Origin: Brumicola pallidula DSM 14239 = ACAM 615 | Lineage (GTDB): Bacteria; Pseudomonadota; Gammaproteobacteria; Enterobacterales; Alteromonadaceae | DNA length: 64,000 nt | Direction of reading: 5' to 3' | Assembly (NCBI RefSeq): GCF_000428905.1 | Contig: NZ_KE386814.1 | Location: forward strand, 1 to 64,000 | In this document: positions 18,376 to 28,181 of the stretch, piece by piece | Layout: the number at the start of each line of letters is the position of its first letter | Position numbering within the stretch: the stretch's first letter is position 1 | Program-made: the position numbers and the translations under genes | Notes under the pieces: model-generated | Database searches by the model: none | What the model was told of the DNA's origin: nothing | The model's input: only the letters and a program-made list of their open reading frames with translations

Positions 18376-19431
18376 ATGCTTTTGCTTATTATATATGTGC
18401 TCATTGCACTTGGTTTTTCGTTTATATGTTCAATTGCGGAAGCCGTAATACTTAGCGTTTCGCAAGCGTATATTTCGTTACTAGAAAAAGACGGGAAGCC
18501 CTCCGGCACACTGCTGGGCAAATTAACCAGCGACATCAATAAACCATTATCCGCAATACTCACCTTAAACACCGTTGCACACACAATGGGCGCTGCGGGT
18601 GCTGGTGCTCAAGCAGCTGCGGTATTCGGTGATGCCTATTTGGGGATTATTTCTGCAGTGCTTACCCTTCTGATCCTTGTTTTTTCCGAGATTATTCCAA
18701 AAACACTCGGCGCAACCTATTGGCGACGATTAGCCCCAGCAACGGCGCATTTTCTCAAATATTTAATTATTGTTTTGTATCCATTCGTAAAAATGTCTGA
18801 AAAATTAACCCGTGGATTTAAAGAAGACAGTCCGCTCAAAGGCTTAAGCCGAAGCGAGTTATTGGCAATGGCGGAGTTGTCTGGTCAAGAAGGGCAATTA
18901 GCCAAACAAGAGTCACGTTTTTTAAAGAACTTATTACAGTTACATGCGTTAAACGTAAAAGACGCGATGACTCATCGTACGGTCGTATTTTCAGCCCCTG
19001 AATCAATGTCAGTCAACGACTTTATGAAACAGAAATTACCAACTGAATTTTCTCGTATCCCCATTTACGAAGATGACCATCGCGAAAATATAAGCGGCTT
19101 TGTTATTAAGTCCGACATCCTATTGGCTAAAGCGAATGGCGAAGGTGATAAGAAGCTTAGCGAAATGAGTAACTCCTTACCCACCGTTTTAAGCAGTATG
19201 CCATTATCCAGCACATTCGATCAGTTTTTGAAATCTCGCATTCATATGATCTTAGTTGTAGACGAATATGGCGGCTTAGAGGGCTTGCTGACGCTAGAGG
19301 ATTTACTCGAAAGCCTTTTAGGTATCGAAATAGTAGATGAAAGCGACACTAACGTAAGCATGAAACAGCTTGCAAAAGTGATGTGGCGCAGACGTGAACG
19401 TCGCCTTTTGACCAAAGACAGTGATAAATAA
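18376..19431 (+). CDS. CNNM/CorC-type transporter with CBS domains (hemolysin family)
   Basis: A 351-residue membrane protein. The N-terminal DUF21/CNNM domain (about 1-170) has four hydrophobic segments and the conserved SEIIPKTLG. A pair of CBS domains follows (about 195-325; KDAMTHRTVVF and VDEYGGLEGLLTLEDLLE). The family is linked to magnesium/cobalt efflux or to cytotoxicity annotations of doubtful value. The C-terminal CorC_HlyC transporter-associated domain appears to be missing, which is common in short members. Confidence 0.87.
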   Translation: MLLLIIYVLIALGFSFICSIAEAVILSVSQAYISLLEKDGKPSGTLLGKLTSDINKPLSAILTLNTVAHTMGAAGAGAQAAAVFGDAYLGIISAVLTLLILVFSEIIPKTLGATYWRRLAPATAHFLKYLIIVLYPFVKMSEKLTRGFKEDSPLKGLSRSELLAMAELSGQEGQLAKQESRFLKNLLQLHALNVKDAMTHRTVVFSAPESMSVNDFMKQKLPTEFSRIPIYEDDHRENISGFVIKSDILLAKANGEGDKKLSEMSNSLPTVLSSMPLSSTFDQFLKSRIHMILVVDEYGGLEGLLTLEDLLESLLGIEIVDESDTNVSMKQLAKVMWRRRERRLLTKDSDK

Positions 19432-19451
19432 TCTGTCTACATAAGACAAGA

Positions 19452-19934
19452 TCAAGTATTGTTTTTGACCTTGTCCGTTTTGTTGGTAGGTTCGAACTCC
19501 TGTAAAACTTGGTGCCAAGCCGCTAAGTGATTTGCATAGTTTTGTTTTAGCTGACTACTCACTTCTTCAACATCTAACAAGTCCTCTGGAATTTCTGCTA
19601 ATATACGCCAATGATTAAGGGTATTTGTGGCCGCAGCGCAAAGCTGTGAGATAGATGCGTGAGCCTGTTTTGAGTTTTCAATATTGTGGTCAGTTTGCGT
19701 GCAAAGTAATGCAAGTGGAGAACCAGTGATCGGTGCCATGTTCTTGGTTACCAGATAATCCCTTAATAGCTGTTGATAGTTGTCGTTGTCCTCGTCAATA
19801 TCTTTGCCACTGTCGTTTACTTCTTGAATAATCGCATGGGCATAACCCATTGTGTCGAAGGTACTTAGGTGCAATTGTTGGAATATACCTTCCTTCGCTT
19901 GCAACCTAGGGTCTACAAATTTTTCATCAGACAT
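19452..19934 (-). CDS. Hypothetical soluble protein, 160 residues
   Basis: An acidic, helix-rich protein with no signal peptide or membrane segment and no family I recognise. The ATG at 19934 has an excellent ribosome binding site (GGAGG, seven bases away), which makes it very likely to be a real gene. It stands alone between convergent and divergent neighbours. Confidence 0.7.
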   Translation of the reverse strand: MSDEKFVDPRLQAKEGIFQQLHLSTFDTMGYAHAIIQEVNDSGKDIDEDNDNYQQLLRDYLVTKNMAPITGSPLALLCTQTDHNIENSKQAHASISQLCAAATNTLNHWRILAEIPEDLLDVEEVSSQLKQNYANHLAAWHQVLQEFEPTNKTDKVKNNT

Positions 19935-20177
19935 TTATCGTCCTCCATAAGCAATGTGAAATATTAGCACGAAACCTGAAACATGTATTCTATACGTCAG
20001 ATAGTCAATATTGTTTTCTCTTATATATAAAAAACAGGAAAAAAAATAAAAATCACACTGCTAAAAATTAATTATAGGGAAGTGTTTGATTATACCTGTC
20101 CTAGCTAGACCAAGGTCTTATATTCCAGTTTGATTGTTCCTCTATCCTAATAACCTTTAATGCTAATGGAGTTTGTA

Positions 20178-21602
20178 ATGAGTTTCCGCGCGAGTGCTGT
20201 GCTATTAATATCTTTGTTTTCGAGTTTTTGTGCGAAAGCGTCGCAACAAATGGACGCTGTTGAGTCAAGCATTTTAGATTTAACAGCGACAGCCTATGGT
20301 TTTATTGCAATTACAATTTTTGTCATTGCTTATGTCTTTGTCATCTTAGAGGAAAAGCTACACTTACGTAAATCGAAACCAGTGTTGCTAGCTGCCGGTA
20401 TTATTTGGATTTTGATCGCTGTAGCTTACTTAGGACAACCCAATCATTTGCTTGTAGAGCAAGCCATTCGACACAACTTCTTGGAATATGCCGAGTTGTT
20501 TTTCTTCCTATTGGTTGCAATGACATACGTAAACGCGATGTTAGAGCGCGGTGTGTTCGATGCCCTGCGTGATTTGCTCGTCAGCAAAGGCTTCAGTTAC
20601 AAAAGCTTATTTTGGTTAACGGGTGTGCTGGCATTTTTCATTTCGCCAGTTGCCGACAATCTAACAACTGCACTAGTGATGTGCGCAGTTATTATGGCGG
20701 TAGGTAAAGACCAACCTAAATTCATCGGATTGGCTTGCATTAATATTGTTGTGGCGGCTAATGCGGGTGGTGCTTTTAGTCCCTTTGGTGATATAACCAC
20801 ACTGATGGTTTGGCAAAAGGGCATTCTTGAATTTTGGACATTCTTTAAGCTATTTATCCCTTCTGTAGTCAACTTTTTGATACCTGCCTTTATTATTAGT
20901 TTCGCCGTTCCACCTGGCAAGCCTGTAACGCAAACTAATGCTCCAATTTTCAAGATAAAACAAGGTGGATTAGTCATTGTCGGTTTGTTTCTTGCCACCA
21001 TAGTCACCGCGATTAGCTTCCATTTAGTGCTGCATCTACCGCCAGTATTTGGCATGATGACAGGTCTTGCCTATTTGAAGTTGTATGCTTTTTTCCTCAA
21101 TCGACAGTCTCAAAATGGGGACCAAGACCCAGATGCTTCTCCGGGCTCAACGCCAAATGGTAGTTATGGAAAATTTGATATCTTCAATAAAATTGCACAA
21201 GCAGAATGGGACACATTGTTCTTCTTTTATGGCGTTATTTTAGCCGTAGGTGGTTTAGGGTTTATGGGTTATTTAGGCATGACATCTGAATTCATGTATG
21301 GCCAGCTAGGTGCATTAAATGCCAACATCCTAGTAGGTATATTATCAGCTATTGTGGATAATATTCCGGTCATGTTTGCGGTGATCACCATGAATCCTGA
21401 AATGAGCGAAGTTCAATGGTTGTTAGTAACACTGACCGCTGGCGTTGGTGGAAGCCTGCTTTCTATTGGCTCCGCAGCGGGCGTTGCATTAATGGGGCAA
21501 GCCCGCGGTCATTATACGTTTTTTGGTCATTTAAAATGGACTCCTGCCATTGCGCTAGGTTATGGCGCTAGTATCGGCGTTCATATGCTTTTGAATGGCT
21601 AA
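20178..21602 (+). CDS. nhaD: NhaD-type sodium/proton antiporter
   Basis: A 474-residue inner-membrane antiporter that exports Na+ (and Li+) against protons. It has a cleavable-looking N-terminal segment ending near AKAS, then about a dozen membrane helices with the NhaD/ArsB fold signatures SPVADNLTTALV, NAGGAFSPFGDITTLM and DNIPVMFAV. The ATG at 20178 is chosen because GGAG lies six bases upstream; an ATG at 20160 would add six residues without a binding site. It is typical of marine bacteria living in high sodium. Confidence 0.93.
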   Translation: MSFRASAVLLISLFSSFCAKASQQMDAVESSILDLTATAYGFIAITIFVIAYVFVILEEKLHLRKSKPVLLAAGIIWILIAVAYLGQPNHLLVEQAIRHNFLEYAELFFFLLVAMTYVNAMLERGVFDALRDLLVSKGFSYKSLFWLTGVLAFFISPVADNLTTALVMCAVIMAVGKDQPKFIGLACINIVVAANAGGAFSPFGDITTLMVWQKGILEFWTFFKLFIPSVVNFLIPAFIISFAVPPGKPVTQTNAPIFKIKQGGLVIVGLFLATIVTAISFHLVLHLPPVFGMMTGLAYLKLYAFFLNRQSQNGDQDPDASPGSTPNGSYGKFDIFNKIAQAEWDTLFFFYGVILAVGGLGFMGYLGMTSEFMYGQLGALNANILVGILSAIVDNIPVMFAVITMNPEMSEVQWLLVTLTAGVGGSLLSIGSAAGVALMGQARGHYTFFGHLKWTPAIALGYGASIGVHMLLNG

Positions 21603-21803
21603 AGCTGCGCTCTTATGCAATATACAAAAAATGGCTGCTTGGACAAACTAGCCCACTGAATTTATACATTCTTGGGCGCTTACTTTTATCTTATTTCGTT
21701 AAGGTGTAACTTTTTGGCTTGAATTTTGGCATAATACCGCCACTTTTTGCGGTACACGCAAAATCACTATATTCACAAAAGTGAAAATGGCTTGAGGGGC
21801 ATA

Positions 21804-22736
21804 ATGAAAGCATTAGATATAAAGGGCTTGGCGAAAACCTACAAAGGTGGAGTGCAGGCTCTAAAAGGGGTTGATTTAACGGTTGAAGAAGGTGATTTTT
21901 TCGCCTTGCTAGGACCCAATGGTGCCGGTAAGTCCACGGCCATTGGGATTATTAGCTCTCTAGTTAATAAATCTAGTGGCAGTGTGAAAGTATTCGGGCA
22001 CGATCTAGCGACTGATATTGTTAATGCTAAAAGCTGCATTGGCCTAGTGCCTCAAGAATTTAATTTTAATCAATTCGAAACTCTATTCCAAATTGTGGTC
22101 AATCAAGCCGGTTATTATGGTGTTCCTCGTTCAATTGCAAAAGAGCGTGCTGAAAAGTATCTCAAGCAATTAGACCTGTGGGACAAACGGAATTCTGCAG
22201 GTAGAGAGCTATCAGGTGGCATGAAACGCCGTTTAATGATTGCTCGTGCGTTAATGCATGAACCTCGTATGCTAATACTTGATGAACCTACTGCCGGTGT
22301 TGATATTGAAGTACGTCGTTCAATGTGGACCTTCCTCAAGAAAATCAATGAGGAGGGCATTACCATTATTTTGACCACGCACTATCTGGAAGAGGCAGAA
22401 ATGTTATGTCGAAATATTGCCATCATTGATGAAGGGCAAATTGTTAAAAATACCAGCATGAAAGCCCTATTGGCCACCTTAAACGTTGAAACCTATGTGT
22501 TCGATATTGCATCGGGTGCAAATAAAATAAGTATTGAGGGTTTTGAGACACGAGCTAATGATGACCAAACCTTAGAAGTCGATGTACTCAAAAAAGGAGG
22601 CTTAAATCCGGTCTTTGAGGAGCTATCAAAACGAAATATCCAAGTGATGAGTATGCGCAATAAGTCGAATCGACTAGAGGAGTTATTTGTGCGCCTAGTC
22701 GAAGCAAATCAAGCAAAAGGAACTACCAATGAGTAA
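21804..22736 (+). CDS. yadG: ABC transporter ATP-binding protein (YadG-like)
   Basis: A 310-residue cytoplasmic ATPase of a two-component ABC-2 exporter. Walker A GPNGAGKST (37-45), signature LSGGMKRR and Walker B LILDEPTAGVD are intact; a C-terminal regulatory extension matches YadG/CcmA-type proteins. The ATG at 21804 is preceded by GAGGGG; upstream in-frame ATGs lack a site. The stop overlaps the start of the permease gene by eight bases, so the two are translationally coupled. The exported substrate is unknown. Confidence 0.9.
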   Translation: MKALDIKGLAKTYKGGVQALKGVDLTVEEGDFFALLGPNGAGKSTAIGIISSLVNKSSGSVKVFGHDLATDIVNAKSCIGLVPQEFNFNQFETLFQIVVNQAGYYGVPRSIAKERAEKYLKQLDLWDKRNSAGRELSGGMKRRLMIARALMHEPRMLILDEPTAGVDIEVRRSMWTFLKKINEEGITIILTTHYLEEAEMLCRNIAIIDEGQIVKNTSMKALLATLNVETYVFDIASGANKISIEGFETRANDDQTLEVDVLKKGGLNPVFEELSKRNIQVMSMRNKSNRLEELFVRLVEANQAKGTTNE

Positions 22737-23511
22737 TCGTAATATGACGGCGCTCTATACCATTTGGATTAAAGAGTGCACTAGATTTTTACGCATTTGG
22801 GTACAAACGTTAGTACCGCCTGCTATCACAATGTCGCTTTATTTTGTGATTTTTGGCAAGCTTATGGGGGACAGAATAGGTCCAATTGACGGCTCTAGTT
22901 ACATGGAATTCATTGTTCCCGGATTAATTATGATGGCAGTAATAACGAGCTCATATTCGAATGTGTCGTCTTCATTTTTCAGTGCAAAATTTCAGCGTAA
23001 TGTTGAGGAAATACTCGTCGCTCCAGTACCAACATGGGTTGTTATTATGGGCTTCGTAGGCGGTGGCGTTGCGAGAGCTTCTATTATAGGCGTGGTTGTT
23101 ATTTTTGTATCAATGTTTTTTGTTGACATAAAAATAGCGCATTATGCAGTAATTATCGTGACTACTTTACTCACCTCTATCTTGTTCGCTACAGCAGGTT
23201 TAATCAACGGTATCTACGCCAAAAGCTTTGACGATATCAGTATTATTCCTACCTTTGTGTTAACTCCTCTCACTTATCTCGGGGGTGTATTTTATTCAGC
23301 ATCGATGCTAGAAAAAGTATTTAATGACTTTTGGCAGGGTGTAATTCAAATCAACCCGATTTATCATATGGTGAATGCATTTCGTTACGGTTTTTTAGGT
23401 AGCGCTGATGTTAATATTATATTAGCGCTTAGTATGTTGGTTGGCCTAAATGTGCTTTTGTTTGCTGTTGCTTACCGTCTACTCTCTACCGGCACTGGTA
23501 TTCGCACTTAA
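22729..23511 (+). CDS. yadH: ABC-2 type permease (YadH-like)
   Basis: A 260-residue inner-membrane permease with six hydrophobic segments and the ABC-2 phrases FVLTPLTYLGGVFYS and INPIYHMVNAFRYGFLG (about 194-210 and 222-238). It partners the ATPase encoded by the overlapping upstream gene. Its TAA stop shares one base with the ATG of the following methyltransferase gene. Confidence 0.9.
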   Translation: MSNRNMTALYTIWIKECTRFLRIWVQTLVPPAITMSLYFVIFGKLMGDRIGPIDGSSYMEFIVPGLIMMAVITSSYSNVSSSFFSAKFQRNVEEILVAPVPTWVVIMGFVGGGVARASIIGVVVIFVSMFFVDIKIAHYAVIIVTTLLTSILFATAGLINGIYAKSFDDISIIPTFVLTPLTYLGGVFYSASMLEKVFNDFWQGVIQINPIYHMVNAFRYGFLGSADVNIILALSMLVGLNVLLFAVAYRLLSTGTGIRT

Positions 23512-24206
23512 TGGAATCGAGTCCAAGAGAAATTACAACGGATCAGCTTGGCATCCACAAAGACCTTGCTGATATTGTAAATAAGTATCGACACTCTGAA
23601 TTTAAAAAGCCGATCGCTGAACATACTCAACAAACCTTCGAGGCGGTCATTGAGTGGCTAGGTAATTGGCAGGGTGACGTTATCATTGATGCTTGTTGTG
23701 GTGTGGGCGAGAGTAGTATCGTACTCGCTCAACAACATCCGTATGCTAAGGTTATTGGTATTGACAAGTCGGCGGTGCGCCTAAATAAATACACACATTA
23801 CAAACGCCAAAAAAATCATAATAGCAGTGATAATGCCAGGGTATTTCAAGCTGACCTGAATGATTTCTGGCGGTTAATGGCGGAATATCTGAAAACAGCG
23901 AAATGGAATATAAGTAAACAATGCCTGTTTTATCCCAATCCTTACCCTAAAAAAGCTCAGGTTCAAAAGCGTTGGCATGCGAGTCCCGCATTCATCGCTC
24001 TGCTTGGTTGTTCAACCAATATTGAAGTTAGAAGCAATTGGCTCACTTATCTTGAAGAATTTCAGCAAGTACTGAATATTAATGGCGTAAAAAGCCGAAT
24101 TTATCCCATTAACGGTGCTCCAATTACGCCGTTCGAACGAAAATATACTGAATCAGGCCAACCATGTTGGCAGCTTCATACGCTTGCTGAGGGCGAAGAC
24201 AGATAA
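23511..24206 (+). CDS. TrmB-like SAM-dependent methyltransferase
   Basis: A 231-residue class I methyltransferase with SAM motif I VIIDACCGVGES (about 56-67) and a motif resembling the tRNA m7G46 enzyme TrmB (FYPNPYPKKAQVQKRW, about 144-159, against the PDPWPKK seen in TrmB). It is shorter at the N-terminus and divergent, so it may be a TrmB paralog rather than the main tRNA enzyme. Start and stop overlap in the TAATG arrangement with the permease gene, an unusual partnership. The 3' end overlaps the convergent EAL gene by 31 bp. Confidence 0.75.
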   Translation: MESSPREITTDQLGIHKDLADIVNKYRHSEFKKPIAEHTQQTFEAVIEWLGNWQGDVIIDACCGVGESSIVLAQQHPYAKVIGIDKSAVRLNKYTHYKRQKNHNSSDNARVFQADLNDFWRLMAEYLKTAKWNISKQCLFYPNPYPKKAQVQKRWHASPAFIALLGCSTNIEVRSNWLTYLEEFQQVLNINGVKSRIYPINGAPITPFERKYTESGQPCWQLHTLAEGEDR

Positions 24207-24868
24207 AAGCCTTGTCCATAATCAATCCCCAGTGAAGTGACTAACTCAAGCGTTGTTTTGTCTTCAATGTGTTCAGCAACCAGTTTTGTGTTATCGATTT
24301 TGCATAACTCGACAAGTTCAGTCAGTACTTTTTTATCTACGTGGGGGCTATTTATCATTGTTCCTGAAAGCTTAATAGCTTGAATTTTCAACTTTAGTGC
24401 TTGCGTCAAAATAGCACAGGACGTTGACACATCGTCTATGATGATAGTCAAATTTGGGCAGTTTTCATTCAAATGAGCAATTACTGCAAAGTGCTTTTTC
24501 AAGGTTGAATGGGAAATTTCAATGCCAAATAGAGTCGTCAATGTGTTTTCATGAGAGCGTATCAACCAAGTCACTAAAGACTCGTCATTTAAATCTTTTT
24601 CGCTCAGGTTGATACTCCACGGCATATTGCGGTGAACGCAATAGCGGCGACTTTGTTCATACATATGATGTGTTAATTCGGTATTCCAATTCTTTTGTTC
24701 AACAATGGTCAAAAACTCACTAGGTAAAAAAATATGTTCATTGTCACCCAATAATCTGGCCAAGCACTCATATCGCCACACTCGGTTGCTTTGCAAATTC
24801 ATTATTGGCTGAAAGTAGGGAACAACGCGCTCCATTTTGAATTCTGTTTCGAGCTGTGAGTGACCCAT
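24176..24868 (-). CDS. EAL-domain protein (c-di-GMP phosphodiesterase or sensor)
   Basis: A stand-alone 230-residue EAL domain with no membrane segment. The signature is ECL (34-36) in place of EAL. Residues expected for metal and catalysis are present: E34, N87, E117, D145 and D146, K166, E199, Q219. However, loop 6, normally DDFGTG, reads DDVSTS, which in the family tends to weaken dimerisation and activity. It could be a weak phosphodiesterase or a c-di-GMP-binding effector. A TPR-GGDEF gene lies 7 kb upstream. Confidence 0.85.
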   Translation of the reverse strand: MGHSQLETEFKMERVVPYFQPIMNLQSNRVWRYECLARLLGDNEHIFLPSEFLTIVEQKNWNTELTHHMYEQSRRYCVHRNMPWSINLSEKDLNDESLVTWLIRSHENTLTTLFGIEISHSTLKKHFAVIAHLNENCPNLTIIIDDVSTSCAILTQALKLKIQAIKLSGTMINSPHVDKKVLTELVELCKIDNTKLVAEHIEDKTTLELVTSLGIDYGQGFYLSSPSASV

Positions 24869-25084
24869 TTAAATACCTTGTCCTAATTTTGCGAAGGTTC
24901 AAACTTAATTGTCTGTTCAATATATATCAGTTCTAACCGCAAAATCTTGAGTGTTTTCAATAAATTCTCCTATATTTACATTAATTTAATGTGTTTTGTC
25001 GATAATTGTCACATTCAGTATCTTGGTATTGATGTGGAAGTGGGGTAAAATTAAATCCTGAAAGTTTTCACCTAAGGTTACAAA

Positions 25085-26707
25085 TTGGCAAAAGCAGAAG
25101 TTAGCTTAGAGCATTTATTTAGAGTTTTTACTAAACCTGAGCATAGTGATTCAACGTTAGCCAAGATTGAAAGGCATTTATCTGACAATATTTCAGACTT
25201 CCTTTCTCAGCATGTGGTCACAAAAAAGACCTCTTTAGAAGAGATTGAAAAAGATTTCTCGAGTGCATCTGTGCCTGATAGTCCTGAATTTGTTTCTGAG
25301 CACGCAGAATCATTACTTAATAAATTGGTGGCTCATTCAGTTAATACCTATTCTCCCACGTTTATAGGCCACATGACGTCGGCTCTGCCTTACTTTCATT
25401 TAACCTTAGCCAAATTATTGGTTGGCTTGAATCAAAATCTGGTCAAAATTGAAACCTCAAAGGCGTTTACACCACTCGAACGACAGACCCTTGGCATGAT
25501 GCATAATTTGATTTATCAGCAAGATGATAAATTTTATGAAGATTATCTGCACAGTGCAGATCATGCATTGGGATCCTTTTGTTCGGGTGGCACGGTCGCA
25601 AACATAACAGCGCTGTGGATTGCTAGAAACCAATTATTGGGTGCCGATGGAAAGTTTCCGGGTGTCGCAAAAGCAGGTCTTGCCGCCGCTTACCGTCATT
25701 ACGGTTACGAGAATATTGGGGTGATGTCATCTAATCGAGGACATTATTCATTGTCTAAAACAGTAGATGTATTGGGTATTGGTCGCGACAATATGCTTAC
25801 GGTGCAAAGCCCAACGCAAAAGCTTGATCCACAACAGGCACTAAAGCTAGGTAAGGCTTATCAAGAGTCGGGCAACAAATTACTTGCCATTATTGGGATA
25901 GCAGGCACGACTGAAACCGGGCATGTTGATCCATTAGATGAACTTGCTGATGTAGCAAAAGAATTGAATTGCTGGTTTCACGTTGATGCCGCTTGGGGCG
26001 GTGCAACGTTGTTTTCAGAGCGTTATCGCAGCAAATTGGCGGGCATTGAACGAGCCGACTCTGTTAGTATCGATGCGCACAAGCAAATGTATGTGCCAAT
26101 GGGCGCAGGTATGGCCTTATTCAAAGACCCAAAGCATAGTAATGCAGTGCGTCATCATGCGCAATATGTGTTGCGTGAGGGTTCTAAAGACTTAGGCGCA
26201 ACCACGCTTGAAGGTTCGCGTAATGGTATGGCCATGATGGTGTATTCTTCATTACACATTTTGGGTCGTCGAGGCTATGAGCTTCTTATTAACAAAAGTA
26301 TTGAGCTAGCGTTTGAATTTGCCGAGATGATAAACGTTCATCCTGAATTTGAGCTAACCACGCAACCCACTTTATCTTTACTTACCTATCGACTTAGGCC
26401 TTTTTCGTTATCTCAGTTGGCAGGCATGCCGGCATCGGATATTACCAATATCAATAACAGATTGAATAGTTTAACGGTGTCGGTACAAAAGCAACAACGT
26501 GAAGCGGGGAAGTCGTTTGTATCCAGAACACGGATTGAAATTGAGAAATACAATGGTGAGGCCATTACTGTATTTCGTGTGGTTTTAGCTAATCCTTTAA
26601 CTACCAAGGAACATTTGTCTGACATTCTTCAAGAGCAATTAACGATTGCGAATAATAACAGAATTTGGAATGAACTTTCCGTAAACCCAACATCGAAAAT
26701 AGCCTAG
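25085..26707 (+). CDS. panP: Pyridoxal-dependent aspartate 1-decarboxylase PanP
   Basis: A 540-residue group II PLP decarboxylase, close in length and sequence to PanP of Vibrio, which makes beta-alanine for pantothenate and coenzyme A in bacteria lacking PanD. The PLP-lysine is K333 in SIDAHKQMYVPMG, and DAAWGG (301-306) binds the cofactor ring. A glutamate decarboxylase annotation is possible but the overall pattern and the two-domain length fit PanP. The start is a TTG at 25085 with AAGG upstream. Confidence 0.87.
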   Translation: MAKAEVSLEHLFRVFTKPEHSDSTLAKIERHLSDNISDFLSQHVVTKKTSLEEIEKDFSSASVPDSPEFVSEHAESLLNKLVAHSVNTYSPTFIGHMTSALPYFHLTLAKLLVGLNQNLVKIETSKAFTPLERQTLGMMHNLIYQQDDKFYEDYLHSADHALGSFCSGGTVANITALWIARNQLLGADGKFPGVAKAGLAAAYRHYGYENIGVMSSNRGHYSLSKTVDVLGIGRDNMLTVQSPTQKLDPQQALKLGKAYQESGNKLLAIIGIAGTTETGHVDPLDELADVAKELNCWFHVDAAWGGATLFSERYRSKLAGIERADSVSIDAHKQMYVPMGAGMALFKDPKHSNAVRHHAQYVLREGSKDLGATTLEGSRNGMAMMVYSSLHILGRRGYELLINKSIELAFEFAEMINVHPEFELTTQPTLSLLTYRLRPFSLSQLAGMPASDITNINNRLNSLTVSVQKQQREAGKSFVSRTRIEIEKYNGEAITVFRVVLANPLTTKEHLSDILQEQLTIANNNRIWNELSVNPTSKIA

Positions 26708-26740
26708 CTTTGTATTTTTCATTGTGAAAATGCAAAGCTA
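26705..26740. terminator. Hairpin between convergent panP and the TPR gene
   Basis: A near-perfect 16-bp stem (TAGCTTTG at 26705 with CAAAGCTA ending at 26740, continuing through TTTTCA/TGAAAA with one bulge) and a three-base TTG loop. It starts in the panP stop codon. There is no long T run on either side, so it may protect or end transcripts from both directions. Confidence 0.55.
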
Positions 26741-26770
26741 CTGCGTCTTTATCACTCCTTATTGTATGAT

Positions 26771-27868
26771 CTACAATTGCTTCTTCAACTTGTGGACTTG
26801 CTTTTTTAAGTTTTTATTGTCTGTTACCAATACACTCATCAATAAATCTGATGCCGCCTTTTTATCACCTGATTGTATATATAACTCCACAATTCTTGCT
26901 TTTGCCCACTCCATGTTAGGCAGGTTATTGGTATCAAGTTTACTACTTTCAACAGCGGCTTGTAGCTTATCCATTGCAGCGAGCCCCTCTTCAGTATTTT
27001 CGTTGGTTACCACTGCCGTGCGACCCACTTGATAAAGTGCATTTAATTTTGCACTCATATTTCGAATGTAACTGTTTTGTGTTTCGCCTGTTATAGGGTC
27101 TATTGCGAACTCTGGTTTAGGCATCTCAGCAGCTTGCTGGAATAGAGGTAAGGCTTGCTTGTAATCTTCCTGCTGTGCATAGTAAGTAGCTAATCTAAAC
27201 ACAAAGTTAATCTCATATGGAAAGTCAGTTATGGCTTTTTGCAATGCTTGAGTGGCTTTTTCGGGTTTGTTGGTCATTTGGTAAAACGCAACTTGTGACG
27301 ACACTCCTTCTAGCGCATCTGCTTTTTGAATTGCTTTCAATTGCACCAAAGCAAGCTCTTCATCGCCTCCCGCAATTGACGGCGCAGCAAGATAGAAACT
27401 CATCAATGCTTTGCGATATTTAACCATTGTTGGCTCAAGTTCAGTTGCTTTTACAAAACTATTTAACGATTTTTCGGCGTAGCCTAAGGCACTAAAAATT
27501 GAGCGTTGTGCTTGGTTTCCCATAATAACACCGCGTAAATAATGCAGTTTTGCGCTTTTTGGAAAAGCGCTTACCGCCTCATTAGCGGCTTCTTCAGCGT
27601 CATCCATATCGATGTTTGCTAAGTTTGAAATTATTGCGGCGTAACTAGCAGGGTTTTTAGGAGCGGCTTTTAATAGAGTAAATGCATCCTTGTACTTACC
27701 TTGAGCATTCAATGCTTTTGCTTTTAGTACAATGGAATTAGCATCTAGGGGTAATGATTTTTGAGTTGCTGCAAATACTGAAAATGACGATAGACTTGCA
27801 CTCAGGCTTACGCTGAATAGTATCAAGAATATGCCTGCCGGTAATATATTATAGGGTAATAGAGACAT
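26771..27868 (-). CDS. Periplasmic TPR protein
   Basis: A 365-residue secreted protein: signal peptide of about 33 residues ending near SVFA, then TPR-like helical repeats through to a basic C-terminus. The ATG at 27868 is preferred because AAGGAA lies close upstream; an ATG at 27904 would add 12 residues and bury the signal sequence. It is divergent from the ECF sigma gene (313 bp apart). Whether it belongs to the same regulon is open; I saw no copy of the ECF promoter motif in front of it. Confidence 0.75.
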   Translation of the reverse strand: MSLLPYNILPAGIFLILFSVSLSASLSSFSVFAATQKSLPLDANSIVLKAKALNAQGKYKDAFTLLKAAPKNPASYAAIISNLANIDMDDAEEAANEAVSAFPKSAKLHYLRGVIMGNQAQRSIFSALGYAEKSLNSFVKATELEPTMVKYRKALMSFYLAAPSIAGGDEELALVQLKAIQKADALEGVSSQVAFYQMTNKPEKATQALQKAITDFPYEINFVFRLATYYAQQEDYKQALPLFQQAAEMPKPEFAIDPITGETQNSYIRNMSAKLNALYQVGRTAVVTNENTEEGLAAMDKLQAAVESSKLDTNNLPNMEWAKARIVELYIQSGDKKAASDLLMSVLVTDNKNLKKQVHKLKKQL

Positions 27869-28126
27869 AGTAATTCCTTTTAAATGTAAGCCATTTTTGG
27901 CCATATGAGCATTCTGTTTTTATGCTCCTAGCTTAGAGCGTTGTACGTGAACATCAACTGAATGTGGCTATTGTCGAGATTTAGTGTAGTTTGGCGTTTT
28001 ATTTGATTTCTGTCGCAGTTCATTTTCGGCTAGCTAAAAAAAAACTGCATAAACGGTGCTTTTTAGGGTGAATAAAGACTGCTTTTTTTGAGCATAAAAT
28101 TATTTATAGTTTACAATTCATTTTTT

Positions 28127-28156
28127 GCATCCACCCTGCTGAGTTGCTCGTTTGGT
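28127..28156 (+). promoter_or_regulatory. ECF-type promoter of the sigma/anti-sigma operon
   Basis: GCATCCA (28127-28133) as -35, 15 bases, then CGTTTGGT (28149-28156) as -10. Exactly the same two words with the same spacing stand before the DUF4331 gene at 29554-29583. Autoregulation by the encoded sigma factor is the simplest reading. The CATCC core resembles -35 elements used by SigK-type ECF factors. Confidence 0.8.
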
Positions 28157-28181
28157 TAATTAAGTGAAATAGAGGATTGTT

